Of a stretch of 20,617 nucleotides of DNA, positions 7,834 to 15,526 are shown in pieces. A program made the translations under genes and the position numbers. Position 1 is the first letter of the stretch, and every line of letters starts with the position of its first letter. The stretch is from Actinomycetota bacterium (lineage in GTDB: Bacteria > Actinomycetota > Humimicrobiia > Humimicrobiales > Humimicrobiaceae). The stretch lies in the NCBI GenBank assembly GCA_023475715.1, contig JAMCVO010000007.1, forward strand, positions 1 to 20,617. The letters run 5' to 3'. A model generated the notes under the pieces. The model had not been told where the DNA came from and did not search any database. It was given only the letters and a program-made list of their open reading frames with translations.

Positions 7834-8070
7834 GTGGAAAATTTTGACAAGCTCAAAGAAATACTTGTAGATGTACTTGGAGTAAAGATGGAAGATATAA
7901 AAGCAGAAAGCAAGTTTGTTGATGACCTGGGGGCAGATTCACTTGATTTGGTAGAATTAATAATGTCTTTTGAAGATAAATTCGGTATTGAAATTAGTGA
8001 TGAAGAGGCCGAAAAGATAATATCAGTCAAAGATGCATTAGACTATATTAATTCTCACATCAGTAAGTAA
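7834..8070 (+). CDS. acpP: Acyl carrier protein
   Basis: Small acidic carrier protein that holds growing fatty acyl chains on a 4'-phosphopantetheine arm. The modification site is Ser36 in [12 protein letters not shown], the same position as in E. coli ACP. The 78-residue length and the helical acidic composition are typical. The GTG start at 7834 lies 3 bases after AAGGAGGA (7823-7830). An ATG at 7832 is out of frame. The gene supplies the acyl-ACP substrate of the upstream PlsX and is followed by rnc, as in many bacteria. Confidence 0.96.
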   Translation: MENFDKLKEILVDVLGVKMEDIKAESKFVDDLGADSLDLVELIMSFEDKFGIEISDEEAEKIISVKDALDYINSHISK

Positions 8071-8128
8071 TTAAAACCTATGTTGATTTTTTAAAAGTAT
8101 TTTAAAAAATAAAAAATTTAGTTCATAG

Positions 8129-8134
8129 TATAAT
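8129..8134 (+). promoter_or_regulatory. Candidate -10 element just upstream of rnc
   Basis: A perfect TATAAT lies 8 bases before the rnc ATG (8143) in the 72-base AT-rich gap after acpP. No good -35 hexamer is visible at 16-18 bases, so the promoter call is weak. If used, transcription would begin within a base or two of the start codon, giving a nearly leaderless mRNA. There is no Shine-Dalgarno site for rnc. Confidence 0.35.
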
Positions 8135-8142
8135 GATAACTG

Positions 8143-8856
8143 ATGGAAGAAGGGTTACTAAGAAAAAAAGTTAAGAGTTGGCTTATTGGTCTTGGAATTG
8201 ATCCAGGCGACTTAAAAATATATATCGAAAGTCTAACCCATAGATCTTTCGCAAGAGAAATCAATATAAAATCAAGAGGAAATGAACAATTAGAATTTTT
8301 AGGTGACAGTGTCCTGTCTTTTATAATAACCAGTTACCTCTATAAAAATTTTGGGTATTTTCCTGAAGGAAGACTTGCAAAAATCAGGTCATTACTGATA
8401 AGCGGAAAAAACTTAGGAGATATAGCAAAAAAGATCCGGCTTGATAAGCAGATACTCCTTAGTGAAAATGAGGAATCTTCCAAAGGAAGGGGAAAAGAAT
8501 CAATCCTTGCAGACAGTCTGGAAGCTTTTATAGGTGCGCTTTATATTGATAAGGGAATAAATTTTGTAAGCCAATGGTTCTTAAGTAAGTTTGAAGACAC
8601 TATTGAAGAAAAAACCAATGACCCAAAAATATCCGATTATAAAACTTACCTTCAGGAAATAATTCAGGCAGACTACAATAAGTTGGTAAAATATGACATT
8701 GAAAAATCAGAAGGACCTGACCATAATAAAATTTTTTATTCAATAGCTATTTTAGATGATAAAATTATTGGAAAAGGTTCAGGAAAGAGCAAAAAAGATT
8801 CAGAACAGGAATCTGCTAAGAATGCATTAAAAATATTGTATAATTTAAAGATATAG
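8143..8856 (+). CDS. rnc: Ribonuclease III
   Basis: RNase III cleaves double-stranded RNA, including rRNA precursors. The N-terminal nuclease domain (about 1-150) has the signature NEQLEFLGDS (residues 47-56) with acidic residues E48, E51 and D55, then E76, D124 and E127, matching the E. coli metal-site pattern. A double-stranded RNA-binding domain covers about 161-235, ending in the typical GKGSGKSKKDSEQESAKNAL. Length is 237 residues, normal. ATG 8143 fits the domain start, with no Shine-Dalgarno site upstream. The following rnc-smc-ftsY-ffh order is widely conserved. Confidence 0.96.
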   Translation: MEEGLLRKKVKSWLIGLGIDPGDLKIYIESLTHRSFAREINIKSRGNEQLEFLGDSVLSFIITSYLYKNFGYFPEGRLAKIRSLLISGKNLGDIAKKIRLDKQILLSENEESSKGRGKESILADSLEAFIGALYIDKGINFVSQWFLSKFEDTIEEKTNDPKISDYKTYLQEIIQADYNKLVKYDIEKSEGPDHNKIFYSIAILDDKIIGKGSGKSKKDSEQESAKNALKILYNLKI

Positions 8857-8882
8857 AAATATGCTATTGAGTAGGTAAAACA

Positions 8883-11258
8883 TTGTTTTTAAAAAACATC
8901 ACCCTCAGGGGTTTTAAATCATTTGCAAATAAGAGTCAATTAATTTTTGAACCAGGAATATGTGTAATTGTCGGTCCGAATGGCAGCGGCAAGAGTAATG
9001 TAGCCGATGCTATTTCGTGGGTTCTCGGAGAACAACGGGCAAAATCTCTTCGCGGAAACTCAATGGAAGATGTTATATTCAGAAATAAAAAAGAAGAACT
9101 TGCAATTGCGGAAGTATCCCTTTCTTTTGACAATTCTGATAATTTTTTAAACCTTGACTTTAAAGAAGTTAAAATCACAAGAAGAGTATTCGTAAAGGGT
9201 GGAAGTGAGTACTTTATAAACTCATCTCCATGCAGACTTATAGATATACAAGATCTAACTGCTGAGCAAGGAATCGGAAAAGGATTTTATACAATAATAA
9301 ACCAGGGCCAGGTAAATGATATTGCAGTTTTAAAACCTTCAGACAGAAAAATAATTATAGATGAGTTAATAGGTGTAGCCAAGCATAAAATCAGAAGAGA
9401 TAAATCTAAAAATAAACTACTAAAAGTATCCGGTGATATAGAAAGAATAGACGATTTAATGCATGAAGTTAAAAGAACTCTTGATCCGCTGGAAATAGAA
9501 TCTAAAAAAGCCCAGCAATATTCTGAAGTACATAATAATCTAAAGAGTGAAGAGTTATCTCTTTTTATTTCAGAATTAAATGAATTAAATAAGAAATGGG
9601 AAGATGAAAATGCAAAAAATGAGGAAAATGAAATAAGATTAAAAGAAATAAATCAAAAAATAGAACTTTTTATTAAAGAAAAAAGCCAGCAGCAGAAAAA
9701 TATTTATAACAGCAGGTCAAGATATAATTATCTAAAAGAAAAAATAGATGATTTCAATTTAAAGGAAAATAAAGCCAGCAGCATGATAAATCTATTTGAG
9801 AGTAAAAAGAATGTGTTTAGCACTTTAAATAATATGTTAAAAATGGAATATTCCAGCCTTAAATCATCAACCCAGCAAATTTCAGTTACTAAAAGCTTTA
9901 ATGAAAATAAAAAAAGCAATGCCTACCAGGAAAATGCTAAATTTATTTTAAGAAGTTTTAAAAACCTGGATAATAAAATAAATGAATTCTTCAGCAAGAT
10001 AAAAAATTATATTTCCAGAATTGAATTAATAATTGAATTTGAAAAGGATAAAGAATCAATTAAAAAAGAGTTAACTGAATTGATGGAGCTGATAAAAAAA
10101 TATATTGGTTCATCAATTGATTCAATAGATGATGGTAAGAAAAATATTGAAATAACGAATGAAAGAAATAAATCAGCCAAATTATTTGCTGAAATAGAGA
10201 AAAAGCTCGAAAATATTCAAACTCTTGAGAATTATTGTCTGAACAGAGTTAAAGATACTGAAAAAATATTATCAGTTTTAAATATTTTTATAAAAACTGC
10301 TCAAAGGATAAAAGACAGGCTTTATCCGGAATATAAAGAACTTTATAGAAAAATTGAAGATGAAGATAAAAGTTTTTATGAATTTGATAATAAGATAAAT
10401 GATGCAAGAATAGAAAAACAAAATATTGATAATGAACTTTTTAAAATCAACTTTACCAAGCAGCAGATAAAAGAAAATGTAACAAATAAAACAGAGGCCG
10501 TAGTAGATGCTTACAATCTTCCGGTAGAATATATATTTAAGAATTATAAACCCTGTGAAGACATAGAAAAAACTTCCCGGATTGTCAGAAGATTAAAAAA
10601 CGAGATAAAAAATTTTGGCAGTATTAATCCAAACGCAACCATAGAATTTAACAGGGTAAAAGAAAGATATGATTTTTTACAATCTCAACGTGACGATCTT
10701 TTTAATAGCAAAAAAAATCTTGAACTTTTGATAAATGATATAAATAAAAAAATAGAAGAATTATTTGCTGTAAAATTTGAAGAAATAAACAACAACTTTA
10801 AAACATATTTTAAAATATTGTTCCCCATTGGAGAAGGCAGAATGAATCTGATAAATTCAGACAATAATAGTGGAGATGAAATAGGAATAGATATGAAGGT
10901 TGATATCGGAAACAATAAACTTGTACAGTTATCATTATTGTCTGGTGGTGAGAAAGCTTTGATATCTATTGCTTTCTTATTCTCTATATTTGCATCGAAT
11001 ATTGCACCTTTTTATGTTTTTGATGAGATAGATGCAGCTTTGGATGATATGAATTTAAACAGATTTATTGCCTTGGTAAAAAAATTCTCTTCGGGAAGGC
11101 AGGTAATAATAATTACACATCAGAAAAAAACAATGGAAGTGGCCAATACAATCTATGGTGTAACAATGCAGTCGACGGGTGTTTCAAAAATCGTTTCCGA
11201 GAAGATGGAGAAGATACATGAAAAGGCTATTAAAGAATCTAAACTTAATATGGAATAA
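8883..11258 (+). CDS. smc: SMC-family chromosome segregation ATPase, short and apparently hinge-less
   Basis: SMC ATPases organise and segregate chromosomes, normally as hinge-dimerised V-shaped dimers with ScpA and ScpB. Both ATPase halves are intact. The N-terminal head has Walker A GPNGSGKSNV (31-40) and the Q-loop region ending in INQGQVNDI. The C-terminal head has the signature LLSGGEKAL (685-693) and Walker B FYVFDEIDAAL (710-720), then the D-loop and ITHQ. The SMC-specific RYDFLQSQRDDL and NFKTYFKILFPIG segments precede the C-head. The protein is only 791 residues against about 1,150-1,200 in usual SMCs. Between about 170 and 640 I see only coiled coil and no Gly-rich hinge domain. A turn near 405-425 would give arms of about 235 and 215 residues. 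TTG 8883 is the start (MFLKNITLRGFKSF). It overlaps ftsY by 41 bases. An in-frame deletion artefact cannot be excluded. Confidence 0.88.
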   Translation: MFLKNITLRGFKSFANKSQLIFEPGICVIVGPNGSGKSNVADAISWVLGEQRAKSLRGNSMEDVIFRNKKEELAIAEVSLSFDNSDNFLNLDFKEVKITRRVFVKGGSEYFINSSPCRLIDIQDLTAEQGIGKGFYTIINQGQVNDIAVLKPSDRKIIIDELIGVAKHKIRRDKSKNKLLKVSGDIERIDDLMHEVKRTLDPLEIESKKAQQYSEVHNNLKSEELSLFISELNELNKKWEDENAKNEENEIRLKEINQKIELFIKEKSQQQKNIYNSRSRYNYLKEKIDDFNLKENKASSMINLFESKKNVFSTLNNMLKMEYSSLKSSTQQISVTKSFNENKKSNAYQENAKFILRSFKNLDNKINEFFSKIKNYISRIELIIEFEKDKESIKKELTELMELIKKYIGSSIDSIDDGKKNIEITNERNKSAKLFAEIEKKLENIQTLENYCLNRVKDTEKILSVLNIFIKTAQRIKDRLYPEYKELYRKIEDEDKSFYEFDNKINDARIEKQNIDNELFKINFTKQQIKENVTNKTEAVVDAYNLPVEYIFKNYKPCEDIEKTSRIVRRLKNEIKNFGSINPNATIEFNRVKERYDFLQSQRDDLFNSKKNLELLINDINKKIEELFAVKFEEINNNFKTYFKILFPIGEGRMNLINSDNNSGDEIGIDMKVDIGNNKLVQLSLLSGGEKALISIAFLFSIFASNIAPFYVFDEIDAALDDMNLNRFIALVKKFSSGRQVIIITHQKKTMEVANTIYGVTMQSTGVSKIVSEKMEKIHEKAIKESKLNME

Positions 11259-12105
11259 ATTTAAAAAAAGCAATGACTCATTTTGGGATGAAGTCGAAGA
11301 GCAGTTGATTCTAAATGATATAGGAGCAAGTACTGCAAGCAGTATTATTTCTGATGTAAGGAAGCATGCTTTTAAAGAAAATATCAACAATATAGAAACA
11401 ATAAAAGAATTTTTAAAAGACAAGATTGTTAAAATATTGGATAATGACACTTCTTCAGGCAGCAGTATTGTTAAATTTTCAAGTGAAATACCTGCGGTCT
11501 GGATGATGGTTGGAGTAAATGGAGTAGGGAAGACTTCATCAATTGCTAAGATAGCCAATCTGTTTAAAAATCAAAATAAAAGTATTTTGCTTACTGCGGC
11601 CGATACTTACAGAGCTGCTGCATTTGAACAGATTGACCACTATGCAAAATTGCTTGATATTGAAATAGTACATCATCAAAGATATTCTGATCCTGGTGCA
11701 GTAGTCTATGATAGTATTGAAAAAGCAATTGCAAAAAAGATAGACTTGGTACTGATAGACACGGCTGGGAGAATGCATACCTCATATAATTTGATGGAAG
11801 AATTGAAAAAAATCAAAAAAGTAATATGTAAAAAACTATGCAGGGAAGCTGATGAAATATTGATGGTTATAGATTCTACAACAGGACAGAATGCAAAGAT
11901 CCAAGCATCCATCTTTAATGAAGCTTTAGATCTTACGGGCATAGTTCTGACAAAAACTGACGGAACGTCAAAAGGTGGTATTGTATTGACCATTAAGCAT
12001 GAATTAAATATTCCCATAAAATTTATCACAAGTGGTGAAAAAATTAATAATATTGATTTTTTTGATCCAATTAAATTTACTGAAATGCTATTTAACCAGG
12101 AGTGA
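11218..12105 (+). CDS. ftsY: Signal recognition particle receptor FtsY
   Basis: FtsY is the SRP receptor GTPase at the membrane that docks Ffh-ribosome complexes at the translocon. The NG domain is complete: P-loop GVNGVGKTS (residues 99-107), TAADTYRAAAFEQ, DTAGRMH, DSTTGQNA and TKTDGTSKGG. I chose ATG 11218 (MKRLLKNLNLIW) because GGAG (11207-11210) lies 7 bases upstream. An in-frame start at 11179 would add 13 residues with no support. The 295-residue product lacks the long acidic A domain of E. coli FtsY, as in many Gram-positive bacteria. It overlaps smc at its 5' end and nearly touches ffh, with only 4 bases between the FtsY stop and the Ffh start, suggesting translational coupling. Confidence 0.95.
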   Translation: MKRLLKNLNLIWNKFKKSNDSFWDEVEEQLILNDIGASTASSIISDVRKHAFKENINNIETIKEFLKDKIVKILDNDTSSGSSIVKFSSEIPAVWMMVGVNGVGKTSSIAKIANLFKNQNKSILLTAADTYRAAAFEQIDHYAKLLDIEIVHHQRYSDPGAVVYDSIEKAIAKKIDLVLIDTAGRMHTSYNLMEELKKIKKVICKKLCREADEILMVIDSTTGQNAKIQASIFNEALDLTGIVLTKTDGTSKGGIVLTIKHELNIPIKFITSGEKINNIDFFDPIKFTEMLFNQE

Positions 12106-12109
12106 CATA

Positions 12110-13429
12110 ATGTTTGAATTTTTAACAAAAAAATTTGAAGATCTTTTTTATAAAATAAGAAATAAAGGGAAGCTAAGCCCTGTAGATTTGGATAATGCCA
12201 TCAGAGAAATAAGACTTGCGTTGCTTGAAGCGGATGTAAATTTTAAAGTAGTTAAGGAGTTTCTTGAAAATATAAAACAAAAGGCAATTGGAGCCAATGT
12301 TCTTGAAAGCCTCACTCCTTATCAGCAGATAGTAAAAATAGTAGATGAAGAAATGATTTCAATGCTTGGCAGTACCGGAAGTGAAATTACTTTTTCGCCA
12401 AAGATTCCTACAATATTTATGCTTGTAGGATTGCAGGGAACAGGTAAAACTACCGCTACAATAAAATTGGCAAACTTTATTAAAAATAAATATCAAAGAA
12501 AAGTTTCTGTAATAGCTGCTGATATTTATCGGCCTGCTGCAGTTAAACAGCTTGAAGATCTTGCAAAAAAATATGGATTTGATATTTACTCGGAAACAAA
12601 TCCTGATCCCATAAAAATATCTGTAAATGGTATAGAAGCTTTGCGAAAAAATAGCAATGACGTAGTAATCATAGATACGGCCGGCAGGCTTCAAATAGAT
12701 ACAGATATGATGAATGAACTGAAAAATATCAGATCAAAAGTCTTACCGCATCAAATTATGCTGGTATTGGATGCAATGACAGGCCAGGAAGCAGTTAATA
12801 TTGCTTCCGAATTCAACCGTATTCTCGAGTTTGATGGAATAATATTGACAAAACTGGACAGTGACACAAGAGGTGGTGCAGCTCTCTCAATTAATCATGT
12901 AATAAAGAAGCCGATAAAGTTCATTTCAACTGGTGAAAAGATTGAAGAATTTGATTTATTTTACCCTGACAGGATTGCTTCAAGAATACTTGGAATGGGT
13001 GATGTTTTAACTTTAATAGAAAAAGCCGAAAAAGTCATTGATGAAAAAAAAGCTAAAGAGCTTGAACAAAAAATTTATAAAAACGAGCTCAATTTTATTG
13101 ATTTTGTCGATCAGCTAAAAAGTATAAGGAAAATAGGTTCACTTGATAAAATACTCTCCATGCTGCCGGTAAAAAACAAGAGCATGATTTTTAAAAATGC
13201 CAAAATAGATGATTCACAAATCGACAGGATAGAGTCGATGATAAATTCAATGACCATAGAAGAAAAGATGAAACCTCATATTATTAATGGCAGCAGAAAA
13301 AAAAGAATAGCTGCGGGAAGTGGAACATCTGTAGGTGATATAAACAGACTGCTTAAGCAATTTAGTATGGCGCAACAGGCATTGCGGCAATTTTCCAGAT
13401 TCGGAAAAGGATTACAAATGCCTTTTTAA
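12110..13429 (+). CDS. ffh: Signal recognition particle protein Ffh
   Basis: Ffh binds signal sequences emerging from the ribosome and SRP RNA, and forms a GTPase pair with FtsY. It shows the N domain (about 1-90), the G domain with GLQGTGKTT (107-115), AADIYRPAA, DTAGRLQ (189-195) and TKLDSDTRGG, and a C-terminal M domain. The M domain includes RKIGSLDKILSMLP and the RNA-binding RIAAGSGTSVGDINRLLKQF. Length is 439 residues, normal. I chose ATG 12110 (MFEFLTKKFEDL) with AGGAG at 12098-12102, which overlaps the end of ftsY. An in-frame upstream extension lies within ftsY and is not conserved-looking. No 4.5S/SRP RNA gene was recognised nearby. Confidence 0.96.
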   Translation: MFEFLTKKFEDLFYKIRNKGKLSPVDLDNAIREIRLALLEADVNFKVVKEFLENIKQKAIGANVLESLTPYQQIVKIVDEEMISMLGSTGSEITFSPKIPTIFMLVGLQGTGKTTATIKLANFIKNKYQRKVSVIAADIYRPAAVKQLEDLAKKYGFDIYSETNPDPIKISVNGIEALRKNSNDVVIIDTAGRLQIDTDMMNELKNIRSKVLPHQIMLVLDAMTGQEAVNIASEFNRILEFDGIILTKLDSDTRGGAALSINHVIKKPIKFISTGEKIEEFDLFYPDRIASRILGMGDVLTLIEKAEKVIDEKKAKELEQKIYKNELNFIDFVDQLKSIRKIGSLDKILSMLPVKNKSMIFKNAKIDDSQIDRIESMINSMTIEEKMKPHIINGSRKKRIAAGSGTSVGDINRLLKQFSMAQQALRQFSRFGKGLQMPF

Positions 13430-13445
13430 ATGACCTAAAAAATAT

Positions 13446-13474
13446 TTTGCAGTTTTTTGATAAAAATATATAAT
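13446..13474 (+). promoter_or_regulatory. Candidate promoter for the rpsP operon
   Basis: TTTGCA (13446-13451), 17 bases, then a perfect TATAAT (13469-13474) in the 105-base AT-rich gap between ffh and rpsP. The predicted transcription start near 13481 would give a leader of about 54 bases before the rpsP TTG. The -35 match is poor, so confidence rests mainly on the -10 element and its position. Confidence 0.45.
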
Positions 13475-13534
13475 TGAATTCATTAAAAATTTGAGCTGAA
13501 AATTGTTATTTATAGAATGCAGGAGGTTATTGCT

Positions 13535-13780
13535 TTGAGTGTAAAGATCAGATTGTCCAGAGTTGGTGCAAAGAAGCAGCCATATTACAGAATTGTTGTT
13601 GCTGATGGAAGAAAAGCCAGAGACGGAAAGTTCATTGAGAACATTGGTACATATGACCCTAAGAGAGAGCCCTCTAAAATAGAAATTGATAAAGAAAAAG
13701 CACTTGATTGGCTTCAGAAAGGCGCGAAGCCTACAAATACTGTTCAAAAGATTTTCAATATTGTCAATTTAAAACAGTAG
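13535..13780 (+). CDS. rpsP: 30S ribosomal protein S16
   Basis: Small-subunit ribosomal protein S16, needed for 30S assembly. [20 protein letters not shown] followed by [22 protein letters not shown] is the family signature. The product is 81 residues, normal. I chose TTG 13535 because it gives the conserved N-terminus and lies 8 bases after AGGAGG (13521-13526). The in-frame ATG at 13517 lies upstream of that ribosome site and would add six unrelated residues. It is the first gene of rpsP-khpA-rimM-trmD-rplS and has a candidate promoter upstream. Confidence 0.96.
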   Translation: MSVKIRLSRVGAKKQPYYRIVVADGRKARDGKFIENIGTYDPKREPSKIEIDKEKALDWLQKGAKPTNTVQKIFNIVNLKQ

Positions 13781-13807
13781 ACATAAAAAAGAAAACGGAG
13801 GTAAACT

Positions 13808-14041
13808 GTGAAAGAACTTCTAGAGTACATGGTGAAAGAATTGGTGGATAATCCAGAAGAAGTAGATATTACTGAAGAACCTGAAGGGGATAAAACAGTG
13901 ATTTTTAAGCTTCATGTTGCAGAAAATGATTTGGGAAAAGTAATTGGCAAAAAGGGAAGAACAGCAAATGCACTTAGAGTTATTATGAGGGCTGCTTCTG
14001 CTAAAAGAGGTAAATCTTCAATTGTTAAAATAATAGACTGA
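13808..14041 (+). CDS. khpA: KH-domain RNA-binding protein KhpA (YlqC)
   Basis: A small single KH-domain RNA-binding protein (77 residues) of the KhpA/YlqC family, almost always located between rpsP and rimM in Gram-positive bacteria. The GxxG loop is GKKG at residues 47-50 within LGKVIGKKGRTANALRVIM. In Firmicutes KhpA works with KhpB (Jag) in RNA binding linked to cell growth and division; that partner is not in this window. The GTG start at 13808 follows GGAGGT with good spacing, 27 bases after rpsP. Confidence 0.93.
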   Translation: MKELLEYMVKELVDNPEEVDITEEPEGDKTVIFKLHVAENDLGKVIGKKGRTANALRVIMRAASAKRGKSSIVKIID

Positions 14042-14107
14042 TTTATCTTTTAAATTTATATAGATAATTAATTTTTTAATATAGTTAAGATATATAAGTT
14101 TTTAAAA

Positions 14108-14131
14108 GACATAATCTTTAGAAATTATGTC
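14108..14131 (+). promoter_or_regulatory. Inverted repeat covering the rimM start codon
   Basis: GACATAAT (14108-14115) and ATTATGTC (14124-14131) are perfect 8-bp complements separated by 8 bases. The second arm contains the rimM ATG (14127-14129). In RNA this hairpin would hide the start codon, and rimM also lacks a Shine-Dalgarno site, whereas rpsP and khpA have strong ones. This suggests translational down-regulation of rimM. A DNA operator is an alternative. Confidence 0.5.
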
Positions 14132-14690
14132 AGAAAAAGTTTCAATAGCTCGTCTAATCGGGGTAATCGGTAAGCCACGTGGCCTTAAGGGTGAATTATA
14201 TGTCAGGTTTCTTACCGGTTATCCCAATACTTTTAGAAGCGGTGACTTGATTTATCTGGATGAAGACTGTGTAAAAGAAATAATTATCGAAAATGTAATT
14301 GAACTCAATAATAAATCCAGAACCTTATTAAAATTCTTTAATTATAACAACAGAAATGAAGCAGAAAAATTAAGAGGCTGCTTATTATACAGAAAAGAAA
14401 AAGACAAGCCTGAAATTGGCGAGAACAATTACTGGGTCGATGATATTATTGGTTGCCTGATTTATGCTCCGGATAAAAATATTATCGGCAAAGTAAAGAA
14501 TGTTGAAAATTTTCCCTCCAATGACAGCCTTATAGTTGAGTTAGAAAATATGGATACAGATATTAAAAGTACCGGTAAGTCAAAAAAAAATCGTGATACC
14601 ATTATAATACCCATGATCGAAGATTTTATTCTTGATATTGATATTAAAAATAAAAAAATAATACTTAAAAAAGTACCTGAATATATTTAA
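14127..14690 (+). CDS. rimM: Ribosome maturation factor RimM
   Basis: RimM is a 16S rRNA processing and 30S head assembly factor that binds S19. The N-terminal RimM domain has LIGVIGKPRGLKGELYVRF. The C-terminal PRC-barrel starts at about residue 104 (NYWVDDIIGCLIY) and ends with DTIIIPMIEDFILDIDIKNK. A short charged insert (about 145-155) lies in the PRC-barrel. Length is 187 residues, slightly above usual. The ATG lies inside an inverted repeat and has no Shine-Dalgarno site. It follows khpA after an 85-base AT-rich gap and precedes trmD by 16 bases. Confidence 0.93.
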   Translation: MSEKVSIARLIGVIGKPRGLKGELYVRFLTGYPNTFRSGDLIYLDEDCVKEIIIENVIELNNKSRTLLKFFNYNNRNEAEKLRGCLLYRKEKDKPEIGENNYWVDDIIGCLIYAPDKNIIGKVKNVENFPSNDSLIVELENMDTDIKSTGKSKKNRDTIIIPMIEDFILDIDIKNKKIILKKVPEYI

Positions 14691-14706
14691 TTTTCCATAC
14701 TTTCTC

Positions 14707-15408
14707 ATGATAAAAATTGATGTAATAACAATATTTCCAAATATTTTTGACAACTTCACAAACTTTGGCGTAATAAAAGAGGGGATAAATAAAAAATTGT
14801 GTGAGTTAAATATATATAATTTAAGAGACTTCACAGACGATAAGCATAAGAAAGTTGATGATAGGCCATACGGCGGCGGTGCAGGAATGGTTTTTATGGT
14901 TCAACCCATGGACTCTGCAGTAAAGCATATTAAAGAAAAAAATGCTGTGCTACAAACAAAACTTCAAAAAACAATACTATTGGCCCCCAGCGGCGACCAA
15001 TTAAAACAAAGCACACTTAAGTATTTGTCCGGAATGGAAAATTTAATTATTATTTGCGGCAGATATGAAGGTGTAGATGAAAGAATCAAAGACCTGGCAG
15101 TTGATATGGAAATTTCAATTGGAGATTTCATTTTAACAGGCGGAGAAATACCTGCAATGGTCTTAATAGATGGTACCATAAGGCTGTTGGAAGGAGTCGT
15201 AGGTAAAGAAGAATCTTTAAAAAATGAGTCATTTGAGAACAATTTGCTTGACTATCCACAGTATACACGCCCGGAAACATATAAAGGCCTGAAGGTACCC
15301 GATGTTTTGCTAAGCGGCAACCACAACCAAATTAAAAAATGGAGAAAAGATAAATCTGTTGAAATTACCATTAAAAAGAGGCCGGATTTATTTGACAAAA
15401 ATCATTAA
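14707..15408 (+). CDS. trmD: tRNA (guanine37-N1)-methyltransferase TrmD
   Basis: TrmD methylates G37 next to the anticodon using SAM, which prevents +1 frameshifting. SPOUT trefoil-knot features are clear: PYGGGAGMV (55-62), LLAPSGDQL (91-99), CGRYEGVDER (117-126), IGDFILTGGE (138-147) and the C-terminal LDYPQYTRPE. Length is 233 residues, normal. At the position where E. coli/H. influenzae TrmD have the catalytic Asp169 (EDSF), this protein appears to read NESF (E174). Glu could still serve as base, but the alignment should be checked. ATG 14707 has no Shine-Dalgarno site, matching rimM and unlike the ribosomal protein genes of the same operon. Confidence 0.95.
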   Translation: MIKIDVITIFPNIFDNFTNFGVIKEGINKKLCELNIYNLRDFTDDKHKKVDDRPYGGGAGMVFMVQPMDSAVKHIKEKNAVLQTKLQKTILLAPSGDQLKQSTLKYLSGMENLIIICGRYEGVDERIKDLAVDMEISIGDFILTGGEIPAMVLIDGTIRLLEGVVGKEESLKNESFENNLLDYPQYTRPETYKGLKVPDVLLSGNHNQIKKWRKDKSVEITIKKRPDLFDKNH

Positions 15409-15526
15409 ATTCATTATATTTGGTTAGTTTGTTTTCAGATAACTTTTGAAATAAATTAATTTGTATTTACAGTAATTATTTTTTTAGTTAATAATTTTGA
15501 TAATCCTTAGATATATGGAGTTTATA

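Noticed and set aside
11184..11558. A 124-codon minus-strand open frame opposite smc/ftsY
   Set aside because: It is the mirror of conserved coding sequence with a low-complexity hydrophobic translation typical of antisense frames.
12359..12694. A 111-codon minus-strand open frame opposite ffh
   Set aside because: It overlaps the conserved GTPase domain of ffh and has no independent support.
13517..13534. ATG 13517 as the rpsP start
   Set aside because: It precedes the AGGAGG site, which points to TTG 13535 and the conserved [12 protein letters not shown]-terminus.
14042..14107. AT-rich gap between khpA and rimM as a riboswitch or promoter
   Set aside because: No conserved riboswitch motif or convincing -35/-10 pair is visible. 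Only the inverted repeat at the rimM start stands out.
15497..15526. TTG 15497 as the rplS start
   Set aside because: The L19 N-terminus and the GGAG site fit ATG 15527. The extra ten residues are not family-like.
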